From NCBI GenBank assembly GCA_022447605.1, contig JAKVBG010000025.1, positions 1-59,963 of the forward strand: DNA of 59,963 nucleotides, in the 5' to 3' direction. Numbering within the stretch: position 1 is the stretch's first letter; each line of letters begins with the position of its first letter. The notes under the pieces were generated by a model. The model was not told the DNA's origin and did no database searches. It was given only the letters and a program-made list of their open reading frames with translations. The position numbers and the translations under genes are program-made. The DNA is from Mariniblastus sp. (lineage in GTDB: Bacteria; Planctomycetota; Planctomycetia; Pirellulales; Pirellulaceae). Below are positions 35,017 through 42,861 of this stretch, piece after piece.

Positions 35017-36657
35017 ATGTATAAACTCCTGCTCTCGTGGCGGTATCTGAAGACAAGGTTCATTGCCCTGGCATCGATCGTGAGTGTCACGCTCGGCGTG
35101 GCGACGTTGATTGTGGTCAACAGTGTGATGTCGGGTTTCATCGGTGAGATGCAGGACCGCCTGCACGGTATCCTTTCGGATGTAGAAATCGCCAGTCCGG
35201 GCCTCGGTGAAATCAGCTGGCCCGAGTTGCATGTACGAGAAATCGAGCGGATTGTGGGCGACGATCTGCAGGCCGTCACCTACGTGGTGAGAGTCCCGGC
35301 CCTGATGAATTTTGAGTTCCGCGGACGACAGTGGACCCAGCAGATCATGCTGATGGGAATCGACGAAAAGACCTTCGGCCAGGTCACCGACTTCAACCCC
35401 TACCTGCTCAACTCGAATAACCGCAACGCAATCGACTTCCAACTCAATGAATCAGGTTACGACGAACGAATCGGCGAATGCGGTTGGGAATACCGTCGCC
35501 AGAAAGAAGAAAACCGCCAGCGAATCGAGGAGATGATCGGTGGTTCAATGAATGTCCCCACAACGGAACCGGTACCTGACGAGCAGGTTGCCCAGGCGGC
35601 TCCGGGAACCGTGACGTTTGCCCCCTTGCCCAGCATCGCACCGACACACCAGCAGGACGGCGAATTGCCACAGGCAAGCCCACCGGGCCAGCAGGATCCA
35701 CCGGTCGAGTTGTCGGCGTTTGATCCGCACGCAGACTTGCGTCAGCATGTCTCCCCCGAGGAGATGTTCAACCCGGCCCGGGACCAGCACACAGGCATCG
35801 TTCTCGGCATGGCGATCGCCAGTCGCCAGTTCATGGACCAGGAGGGGGAACGGCAGGAACTGTTCATGGTGCGCCCCGGGGATGACATCCAGATCACATT
35901 GCCGACATCCGGCCCCACCCCTTCTCCCATTACAGAGAACTGCACGATTGTCGACTTTTATTCGTCCAACATGCACGAATACGATTCGACGTTTGCCTTC
36001 ATGTCGCTCCGCAAACTGCAGGAAATCCGCCGCATGATCGACCCGGTGACCGGTTCGTCAACCGTTTCTTCGATCCAGGTCAAACTGAAGGATGGTGCCG
36101 ATCTCGATGCAGTTCGCGACAAGCTGATCGCGTTCTTCCCCCCCGACCAGTACCCGTACGTCATCCAGACATGGCAGGACACCCAGCGGCCCCTGTTGAG
36201 CGCGGTCAACATGGAAGTCACCATCCTGAACATCCTGTTGTTCCTGATCATCGCCGTGGCCGGTTTTGGAATCCTGGCGACCTTTTTCATGATCGTCGTG
36301 GAAAAAACCAAGGACATCGGAATTCTCAAGGCCTTGGGCGCACCCAGCCATGGTGTGATGTCGATCTTCCTCAGTTACGGCGTTTCCCTGGGAACCGTCG
36401 GGACCGGGGTCGGAATCGTTCTGGGCCTGGTGATCGTCTATTTCATTAACGATATTGCCGCGGCCATTCAATGGGCCACCGGCCGGGAGATTTTTGACCC
36501 GACCATCTACTATTTCTCGCAGATCCCGACTGCGGTCAACCCGATGACCGTTTTCCTGGTCGCCCTGGGCGCCGTTGCCATTGCCGTATTGGCCAGCGTT
36601 TTACCCGCCTTGCGAGCCGCAAGACTTCATCCCGTCGAGGCACTGAGATATGAGTGA
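35017..36657 (+). CDS. ABC transporter permease, LolC/E (FtsX) type
   Basis: Inner-membrane subunit of an ABC system, likely lipoprotein release or a related export function. ATG 35017 follows AAAGGA by 6 bp; 546 aa. TM1 at about 20-45 (FIALASIVSVTLGVATLIVVNSVM), a large periplasmic domain, and three TM helices at the C-terminus (about 395-420, 445-470, 500-535) ending RLHPVEALRYE, the FtsX pattern. The periplasmic part carries a Pro/Gln-rich insert near 190-245 not expected in E. coli LolC. Only one permease gene is present, suggesting a homodimer. It overlaps the ATPase gene by 8 bp. Confidence 0.88.
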   Translation: MYKLLLSWRYLKTRFIALASIVSVTLGVATLIVVNSVMSGFIGEMQDRLHGILSDVEIASPGLGEISWPELHVREIERIVGDDLQAVTYVVRVPALMNFEFRGRQWTQQIMLMGIDEKTFGQVTDFNPYLLNSNNRNAIDFQLNESGYDERIGECGWEYRRQKEENRQRIEEMIGGSMNVPTTEPVPDEQVAQAAPGTVTFAPLPSIAPTHQQDGELPQASPPGQQDPPVELSAFDPHADLRQHVSPEEMFNPARDQHTGIVLGMAIASRQFMDQEGERQELFMVRPGDDIQITLPTSGPTPSPITENCTIVDFYSSNMHEYDSTFAFMSLRKLQEIRRMIDPVTGSSTVSSIQVKLKDGADLDAVRDKLIAFFPPDQYPYVIQTWQDTQRPLLSAVNMEVTILNILLFLIIAVAGFGILATFFMIVVEKTKDIGILKALGAPSHGVMSIFLSYGVSLGTVGTGVGIVLGLVIVYFINDIAAAIQWATGREIFDPTIYYFSQIPTAVNPMTVFLVALGAVAIAVLASVLPALRAARLHPVEALRYE

Positions 36658-37426
36658 AGCCGCACAAACCAGGTTGCGTCAGACGAACAAAACCGGTCGC
36701 CGAAACAAAGGCTCCCGTGCGCCCCTGAGCGTCAACTTCCCGAAAATATTGTCCGTCTCCAACTTGCACAAGAGTTACTACAAGGGTCGCATGGAAGTCC
36801 CCGTGCTGAAGGGGATCGATGCGCAGTTGTTCGAGGGAGAATTCACGGCGATTGTCGGGCAGAGTGGATCGGGAAAAAGCACCCTGTTGCACCTGCTGGG
36901 AACCCTCGATGCGCCGGACCAGGGAGAGATCTGGTTCCAGGACCGCCGCGTCGACAACCTGCCGGCCCGCCAGCAGGAACGAATCCGCAACCGCGACTTC
37001 GGCATGATTTTCCAGTTTTACCACCTGCTGCCCGAATTGACGACGGTCGAGAACGTCCTGGTCCCCCGCATGGTTCAGGACAATTTTTTTCAATACATGC
37101 GAAACAAGAAAAAATACCTGGATCGGGCCAAGGAACTGCTTGATACAGTCGGCCTGTCCCACCGATTGAACCACCGACCGAATCAGTTGTCCGGCGGTGA
37201 GATGCAGCGAACCGCCATCGCCCGGGCACTCATCTCCGAACCGACCGTCCTGTTGGCAGACGAACCGACGGGCAACCTGGACGGAGACAGTGGCGGCGAA
37301 GTGATGGAGACGTTACTCAACCTGCAGAGGACCGAGAGCCTGACCATCGTCATGGTGACCCATGACAACGCAATCGCGGAAAAGGCGGATCGCATCATTC
37401 GACTCGTCGACGGCAAGGTCGAGTAA
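36650..37426 (+). CDS. lolD: ABC transporter ATP-binding protein, LolD type
   Basis: 258-aa ATPase for the preceding permease. Walker A GQSGSGKST, signature LSGGEMQRTAIARAL and Walker B VLLADEPTGNLD are intact, with the H-loop in MVTHD. The TGNLD sequence marks the MacB/LolD subgroup. An N-terminal basic extension of about 35 residues is unusual. ATG lies inside the permease gene (8-bp overlap), so translation is coupled. Confidence 0.93.
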   Translation: MSEAAQTRLRQTNKTGRRNKGSRAPLSVNFPKILSVSNLHKSYYKGRMEVPVLKGIDAQLFEGEFTAIVGQSGSGKSTLLHLLGTLDAPDQGEIWFQDRRVDNLPARQQERIRNRDFGMIFQFYHLLPELTTVENVLVPRMVQDNFFQYMRNKKKYLDRAKELLDTVGLSHRLNHRPNQLSGGEMQRTAIARALISEPTVLLADEPTGNLDGDSGGEVMETLLNLQRTESLTIVMVTHDNAIAEKADRIIRLVDGKVE

Positions 37427-37600
37427 GCCCGCTCCGCCCTACCGCCGGGGAAACGAACTTCTCCGTTCATCCCCCTCTCTTCTCACCGGGAAAAGGCGTA
37501 AAAACCCAATGTCTCGGCCTGTTCTGCGGAAATTCAGCCATCGGCTCGGGCTGGAGGGCTATGGAAGATAAATGCCTTCTTGCGTAAAATATCGCCCATC

Positions 37601-37641
37601 GTCGTTAAGACAAATCAACGCCTTTAGAAACGCTTAACGAC
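37601..37641. promoter_or_regulatory. Inverted repeat upstream of the amino-acid dehydrogenase
   Basis: GTCGTTAAG (37601-37609) and CTTAACGAC (37633-37641) are perfect 9-bp inverted arms around 23 bases, ending 37 bp before the ATG at 37679. The position suits a regulator-binding site or a leader hairpin; no T-run follows. Confidence 0.5.
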
Positions 37642-37678
37642 ACGATCGGAACCATTAACTGAGTATGCGGAGAAGTCC

Positions 37679-38830
37679 ATGGCCTCCTTGATCGAGGAAC
37701 CGAGTGTGCAAGTCGACAACGTTTTCAATAAGTATGCCGACGAATTCGGCCCTGAAAAAATCGTCTACCTGTACGAACCCCGCTGTGGACTGCGTGGCAT
37801 CGTCGTAATCGACAACAGCAGTATCGGACCGGCCATCGGCGGTATCCGCATGACGCCCTCGGTCAACACGGAAGAGGTCTTCCGCCTGGCACGGGCGATG
37901 ACCTGGAAGAATGCCCTGGCCGGCATTCCTCATGGCGGTGGCAAGGCTGGCATCATTGCCGACCCACGCAACATGAGCCTCGAAAAGAAAGAGACGCTGA
38001 TCCGCCAATTTGCCCGCGCGATCGAAAGTCTCAACCAGTACATCCCCGGTCCGGACATGGGGACCGATGAGACCGCGATGGCCTGGGTCCGGGATGAAAT
38101 TCGTCGCTCAGTCGGTTTGAGCAGCGTGTTGGGTGGGATCCCCCTGGACCAGGTGGGGGCGACCGGCTATGGCCTGGCCGTCTGCGCGGAGACAGCCCAG
38201 GAGTTTGTCGATTGCGACCTGAAAGGGGCACGGGTTTCGATCCAGGGATTTGGCAACGTGGGACAACATGCGGCGCGCTACCTCGTCCACCCAAAGCGGG
38301 GAGCAATCGTGATTGCCGCCAGCGATCGGGATGGCACGATCTACAATGCCGACGGTTTGGACGTGGAAGAGCTGTGTGAATATATGCAGGAACACCGAGG
38401 CGTCACCGGGTTCGCCGGTGGCCAGCCAATGCCGATCGACGCGTTTGAGACGATCGACTGCGATATCTTTGTACCGGCGGCCCAACCGGACGTGATCACC
38501 GAGGAAAACGCTAGCACCATGAAATGTAAACTGATCCTGCAGGGAGCCAATATCCCGGCCACCCGCGAAGCGGAACAGATCCTGCACGAGCGGGGCATCG
38601 TTTCGGTCCCGGATTTCGTGGCCAACGCGGGCGGCGTGATCTGTGGCTCGGTCGAATACCGAGGCGGAACCAAGAGCAATGCCTTCCATGAGATCGAAGA
38701 GAAAATCAAGGAAAACACCCACGATGTCCTCCGTTTTGCCAGGATCCACAAGGAGACCCCACGGGCCGCAGCACTCGTCCTGGCCCAGGAACGGGTCCGT
38801 GAAGCGATGAGCTATCGTCGCGCCAACTAG
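37679..38830 (+). CDS. Glu/Leu/Phe/Val family dehydrogenase
   Basis: NAD(P)-linked amino-acid dehydrogenase, 383 aa. Substrate-side motifs GGIRM (54-58), PHGGGKAG (84-91, catalytic Lys) and PGPDMGT (123-129) are followed by the Rossmann motif GFGNVG near 190-196 and ANAGGVICG near 315. The length (383) is shorter than hexameric glutamate dehydrogenases (about 410-450) and between those and leucine dehydrogenases (about 365), so glutamate versus branched-chain substrate is not settled. Confidence 0.9.
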   Translation: MASLIEEPSVQVDNVFNKYADEFGPEKIVYLYEPRCGLRGIVVIDNSSIGPAIGGIRMTPSVNTEEVFRLARAMTWKNALAGIPHGGGKAGIIADPRNMSLEKKETLIRQFARAIESLNQYIPGPDMGTDETAMAWVRDEIRRSVGLSSVLGGIPLDQVGATGYGLAVCAETAQEFVDCDLKGARVSIQGFGNVGQHAARYLVHPKRGAIVIAASDRDGTIYNADGLDVEELCEYMQEHRGVTGFAGGQPMPIDAFETIDCDIFVPAAQPDVITEENASTMKCKLILQGANIPATREAEQILHERGIVSVPDFVANAGGVICGSVEYRGGTKSNAFHEIEEKIKENTHDVLRFARIHKETPRAAALVLAQERVREAMSYRRAN

Positions 38831-38996
38831 CTAGCAGGTGCCAGGCGGCATCACGGGCCTTCCCACCAATCCGACTTGGAACCGGGCCCAGACCTGCCCG
38901 AATCCGGGGGCTTTCTCGCCTCGAAATGGAATAACCGCTACGACACCTATTTTCCAAAAAATCGTTATCGTCGGAATCTTCGTTAAATTCTAACAC

Positions 38997-39041
38997 CAAC
39001 CCTTGGCGATGAATGGGTTGAGGACGTGTACCTGCACGTCC
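38997..39041 (+). promoter_or_regulatory. Two consecutive hairpins in the leader of a lipoprotein gene
   Basis: CAACCC (38997-39002) pairs with GGGTTG (39015-39020), directly followed by GGACGTG (39022-39028) pairing with CACGTCC (39035-39041). Two copies of CCATTGG follow (39045-39051, 39064-39070), and the gene starts at 39093. It may be a structured leader or a regulator-binding region. Confidence 0.4.
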
Positions 39042-39092
39042 CGTCCATTGGGATATGTCTGTTCCATTGGAGATTGATCGTAGGGGGAGACG

Positions 39093-39764
39093 ATGTTCAG
39101 CGATTTCTCTAAACCTGAAAACGGGAAGTGGCGACCTGCCTTACCGGGGTCGGTGACAGCCATTCAGCGTTACCTGCTGTTTTCTCTGGTGGCCGTCCTG
39201 CTCTGCGGATCGCTCGGCTGCCGATGCATCGAGACGTTTCACACGGCCTACGTGGATGGCCCGATCCGCTGCTACCGGGACCGCGTCTGGGCCGAACGTG
39301 CCTACAACATCCGCTACGGGAAATGCCATCGCGGTTTTGAAAATCACTTTGAACGGGGATTCGTCGAAGGTTATTCCGCCGTCAGCCAGGGGGGAGACGG
39401 TTTCGTGCCGGCCATGCCACCCCGGAGCTACTGGGGAAGTGAATACCAGACGGACGATGGAGCCCAATGCGTAGATACCTGGTTCGACGGCTACCCGGCC
39501 GGGGCCTCCGCCGCCCAACTCGATAAGGCGGGTACGTATCACGAGATCTTCGTCTCCAAAATGATGGACTCGGCCATCACCCAACAGAAAGAGACGCCGG
39601 TCAAAAAACGGAAACTCCGAATCGGTGCCAACGGCAACAACGGCAACAACGGCCCTGACGGTGTACGGGAAGCCTCCGCCCGGAATGCTCCCATCCCGGT
39701 TTCCGTCGATCCAAGCGTCGATGAACGATCGAATGTCATCCCGGCCCGTTGGAAGATGCGTTAA
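39093..39764 (+). CDS. Small lipoprotein, hypothetical
   Basis: 223 aa, not recognised outside planctomycetes. Signal anchor at about 27-42 with a lipobox-like LGCRC, so probably a lipoprotein. The mature part has aromatic- and Arg-rich segments (YRDRVWAERAYNIRYGKCHRGFENHFERGFVEGYSAVSQGGDG) and an Asn/Gly repeat (NGNNGNNG) near the end. No catalytic motif. It is 72 bp upstream of the SLBB export gene, same direction, probably co-transcribed, which suggests an envelope or polysaccharide role (inference). Confidence 0.65.
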   Translation: MFSDFSKPENGKWRPALPGSVTAIQRYLLFSLVAVLLCGSLGCRCIETFHTAYVDGPIRCYRDRVWAERAYNIRYGKCHRGFENHFERGFVEGYSAVSQGGDGFVPAMPPRSYWGSEYQTDDGAQCVDTWFDGYPAGASAAQLDKAGTYHEIFVSKMMDSAITQQKETPVKKRKLRIGANGNNGNNGPDGVREASARNAPIPVSVDPSVDERSNVIPARWKMR

Positions 39765-39836
39765 ACCACCCGGGCCGGATCCACCTTAAACCACAACCGA
39801 AAACAGAAAATGCCGCAGTCAGAAGGAGAGTCGAAA

Positions 39837-41177
39837 GTGCAGACTTCTCAGCAGAAACATTTTGCCGATCTGTTTCGATACCGATCGATCGTAACCTTGC
39901 TGGCCGTTGCGATCTGCAGCTGCCTGAGTGGTTGCACCGCGGTGCTTTCCCCGATTGACGCGGTCCCGGTGGAACGGGTTCCCAAGCAGTTCCTGGCCGA
40001 ACCGCAGGCCGACAAAGTACCGATCGATGTGGCCCGACTGCGCCAACCGAAACCGGAATACTACCTGCTCGATTCGGGCGATATCCTGGGCGTATTTATC
40101 GAAGGGGTCCTGGGCAACCTGGACGAATCCCCGCCTGTCCAATTCCCCACGGCCGACAGCGACCTGCCACCGGCGATCGGCTACCCGGTCCCGGTTCGCG
40201 AAGATGGAACGCTCTCGCTGCCACTGGTCGACCCGATCCCCGTACGGGGCCTGACGATCTCCCAGGCCGAGCAACTCGTTTCACGGGCGTACCTGGACGG
40301 ACCGGAGCCACTGCTCAAGGGGGATGGCCGCATCATCCTGACCATCATGAAAGAACGGACGTACCGGGTGTTCGTCGTCCGCCAGGACAACACGTTCTTC
40401 GCCAACAGTGCCCAGTTCTCCAGTCAGCGATCCCAGCGGGCCGTTACCGACCGGTCGGACCAGAGTGGTCGCGGCTTCGTGCTACAACTGCCGGCCTACA
40501 AGAACGACGTCCTCAATGCCCTGGCTACCACGGGCGGGATGCCCGGCGTGAATGCCAAGCCGGAAATCCGTATCCTGCGAGGCGACCGGATTGAAATCGC
40601 CAACCGGGATAACCAGATCACTGAATTCTACCGGTCCAACAAACCGGAGTCCTTCCCGTATGAATTGGTGCCGGACATGCCGAACGATGCCAACACGGTC
40701 AGCATTCCGACCCGACTCAATCCGGGCGAGGTGCCCGATTTCCTGCCGGACGACATCATCCTGTTGGACGGTGATATCGTCTACGTCGAATCCCGCGACA
40801 CCGATATCTATTACACCGGTGGCCTGATGGGAGGCGGCGAGTGGTTGCTGCCGCGTGACTACGATCTGGATGTGCTGGGCGCCGTCGCCATTGCCGGGGT
40901 TTCGGTCGGTGTCGGTAACGGCAGCGGTCGGGGCGCCATCGCCAACTCGATCTCCGTCCCACCCACCGAACTGTTGGTACTGAGAAAACTGCCAGCCGAT
41001 CGACAACTCGCTATCCGCATCGACTTGGGCAATGCGCTGAACGACCCGAAACAGAGGCTATTGGTCAAACCGGGCGATACACTAATCCTGCGCTACAAGC
41101 CGCAGGAGGAGTTGATCAACTTCGGCTTTGCCACCTTCTTCACGTACGGCATCCGCCAACTGTTCCAGGGCCGTTAG
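39837..41177 (+). CDS. Polysaccharide export outer-membrane protein (SLBB, Wza-like)
   Basis: Outer-membrane lipoprotein of a polysaccharide export channel. I use the GTG at 39837, which has AGAAGGAGAG 6 bp before it; an ATG at 39810 would add 9 residues. Signal peptide with lipobox LSGC (Cys about 32). Polysaccharide-export domain at about 75-190 (YYLLDSGDILGVFIEGVLG; ISQAEQLVSRAYL), followed by SLBB-like segments (VVRQDNTFF...; IYYTGGLMGGGEWLLP). A terminator follows at once, and no Wzc-like kinase or glycosyltransferase is adjacent. Confidence 0.85.
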   Translation: MQTSQQKHFADLFRYRSIVTLLAVAICSCLSGCTAVLSPIDAVPVERVPKQFLAEPQADKVPIDVARLRQPKPEYYLLDSGDILGVFIEGVLGNLDESPPVQFPTADSDLPPAIGYPVPVREDGTLSLPLVDPIPVRGLTISQAEQLVSRAYLDGPEPLLKGDGRIILTIMKERTYRVFVVRQDNTFFANSAQFSSQRSQRAVTDRSDQSGRGFVLQLPAYKNDVLNALATTGGMPGVNAKPEIRILRGDRIEIANRDNQITEFYRSNKPESFPYELVPDMPNDANTVSIPTRLNPGEVPDFLPDDIILLDGDIVYVESRDTDIYYTGGLMGGGEWLLPRDYDLDVLGAVAIAGVSVGVGNGSGRGAIANSISVPPTELLVLRKLPADRQLAIRIDLGNALNDPKQRLLVKPGDTLILRYKPQEELINFGFATFFTYGIRQLFQGR

Positions 41178-41204
41178 GCGAAGTGACATCCACAAAAAAC
41201 AGAC

Positions 41205-41233
41205 AAGCCCGGTGGGAATCACCGGGCTTTTTT
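41205..41233 (+). terminator. Rho-independent terminator
   Basis: AAGCCCGGTG (41205-41214) pairs with CACCGGGCTT (41220-41229) over a 5-base loop, followed by Ts. It lies between the convergent SLBB and leuA genes and can serve both strands. Confidence 0.9.
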
Positions 41234-41273
41234 CGTGGCCTCAAACGAGGGTCCATCCTGGCTGCGACATCCC

Positions 41274-42446
41274 TCAGGATTCGGCCGAGGCCAAGTGCCG
41301 TTCGATCAGGGCGGCGATATCCGCGTCGGTAATCTCTTTCTGGTTATCCGCCAGGATCTTGAACTGCTTGAACAGGCTCCGAATCTGATCGTCATCCAGG
41401 TCAAACCCGAGCGAGCGGGCCCGGTCGGCCAGCGCTGCCCGGCCGCTATGCTTGCCCAGCACCAGGTCGGTCTTGTCAAAACCGACATCCTCGGGCCGCA
41501 TGATCTCGTAAGTGGTCGGTTCCTTGAGCATCCCATCCTGGTGGATCCCCGCCTCGTGGGCAAACGCGTTGCGACCGACGATCGCCTTGTTCCGCTGCAC
41601 CTCCAAACCGGTAATCCGTGTCAGCAGTTGGCTGGTGGGGACCAGCAACTGGCTGTTGATCCGCGTATCGCAACTGTAGAAATCGGAGCGGGTCCGCATC
41701 GCCATCACGACCTCTTCCAGCGAGCAATTGCCGGCCCGCTCACCGATCCCGTTGATCGTGCACTCGATCTGGCCCGCCCCCGCTTCGACCCCGGCCAGGC
41801 TGTTGGCCACGGCCAGCCCGAGATCGTTGTGGCAATGGACACTGAGCACCGCATCGCCGGCGTTGGGGACCCGGTCGATCAGTTCCTTGATCACGTCGCC
41901 CATATGGGCCGGCGTGGCGTAGCCGACCGTGTCGGGGATATTGACCGTCGTCGCCCCCGCCTCGATCACCGCCTCGACCACGCGACAGAGAAAGTCCATC
42001 TCGGTACGGACCGCGTCCTCGGTGGAAAACTCGACGTTGTCGCAATAACCCTTGGCCCGCTTCACCCCCTCGACCGCGTTCTCGATGATCTCCTCGGTCG
42101 ACATATTCAGCTTGAACTCGCGGTGGATCGCACTGGTCGCCAGGAAGACATGGATCCGCGGCGCGTCGGCATGCTGCAGCGCCTCCCAGGCCCGGTCGAT
42201 ATCCTGGTCGTTGCAGCGACAGAGGCCGGCGATCTCGGCCCCCTGAAAATTCTCGGAGATCTCTTTGACCGCCCGGAAATCATCGGGCGAGGCGATCGGG
42301 AAACCGGCCTCGATCACATCGACACCCAGGTCGACCAGCGCCTGGGCCATCTGCATCTTCTCCTCGTGATTCATGCTGCCGCCCGGCGACTGCTCCCCAT
42401 CACGCAGAGTCGTATCAAAAATCTTGATCATTCGTTTATCGGACAT
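41274..42446 (-). CDS. leuA: 2-isopropylmalate synthase, catalytic part only
   Basis: Condenses 2-oxoisovalerate and acetyl-CoA at the start of leucine synthesis. Start taken at MSDKRMIKIFDTTLRDGEQ (ATG 42446). Metal and substrate motifs: TTLRDGEQSPG near residue 10, GVDVIEAGFPIASP, the HCHNDLGLAVANS metal histidines, NGIGERAGNCSLEEV and HQDGMLK. The protein is 390 aa and stops at ADIAALIERHLASAES, just where the LeuA allosteric dimerisation domain (about 120 residues) normally begins. The leucine feedback site is therefore absent or elsewhere. Homocitrate or citramalate synthase is less likely, as the motifs are LeuA-like. Confidence 0.87.
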   Translation of the reverse strand: MSDKRMIKIFDTTLRDGEQSPGGSMNHEEKMQMAQALVDLGVDVIEAGFPIASPDDFRAVKEISENFQGAEIAGLCRCNDQDIDRAWEALQHADAPRIHVFLATSAIHREFKLNMSTEEIIENAVEGVKRAKGYCDNVEFSTEDAVRTEMDFLCRVVEAVIEAGATTVNIPDTVGYATPAHMGDVIKELIDRVPNAGDAVLSVHCHNDLGLAVANSLAGVEAGAGQIECTINGIGERAGNCSLEEVVMAMRTRSDFYSCDTRINSQLLVPTSQLLTRITGLEVQRNKAIVGRNAFAHEAGIHQDGMLKEPTTYEIMRPEDVGFDKTDLVLGKHSGRAALADRARSLGFDLDDDQIRSLFKQFKILADNQKEITDADIAALIERHLASAES

Positions 42447-42718
42447 CTCGCCACCCAGGACCGGGAGTGTTGTGCTAATACGCCCCATTCTACCGTTTCG
42501 GAAAGCCAAAGGGAAAGGGCAAGCCACAGGGAAACGTTTCGGTGATGTTCCCTCGCGAGGTTCCCCCCGTTTCCCTGTCCCGGGCGCTCCAACCGAGCAG
42601 CCCGATAACCGACCGGATCTGCCCAACCGTGGGCAATCGGCCGTCGATCTGCGAAAACCACGTCGATCGGGGCGTTAGCAATGTTGACAGTTTCCGCTGC
42701 AGACTCAAAATCATCAGT

Positions 42719-42793
42719 GCCCCCTTCGTCTAGCGGCCTAGGACGCTGAGTCTTTTCGACTCGGTAACAGTGGTTCAAATCCACTAGGGGGTA
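42719..42793 (+). tRNA. tRNA-Glu-like gene with an expanded anticodon arm
   Basis: 75 nt without encoded CCA. Acceptor arms GCCCCCT/AGGGGGT (with one G-U) pair, the discriminator is A, the D-arm (GTCT...GGAC) and T-arm (AGTGG-TTCAAAT-CCACT) match bacterial tRNA-Glu. Between position 26 (G42745) and the variable loop (TAAC) there are 19 bases instead of 17. They can fold as a 7-bp stem with loop TTTTC; as a 6-bp stem with loop CTTTTCG (anticodon reading UUU); or as a 5-bp stem with a 9-base loop in which TTC (Glu, 42755-42757) follows a T. The first fold is not a normal tRNA. It may be a functional odd tRNA or a pseudogene. Followed by TATTTTT. Confidence 0.7.
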
Positions 42794-42861
42794 TTTTTCT
42801 CGGCCCCGGTCTTGCCACCGGCAGCGGCCCATCCTTCCCGGCACCCGGCAGGAGCCCGACC

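Noticed and set aside
41235..42545. 436-codon frame opposite leuA
   Set aside because: Shadow; low-complexity His/Arg/Asp translation and no start signal.
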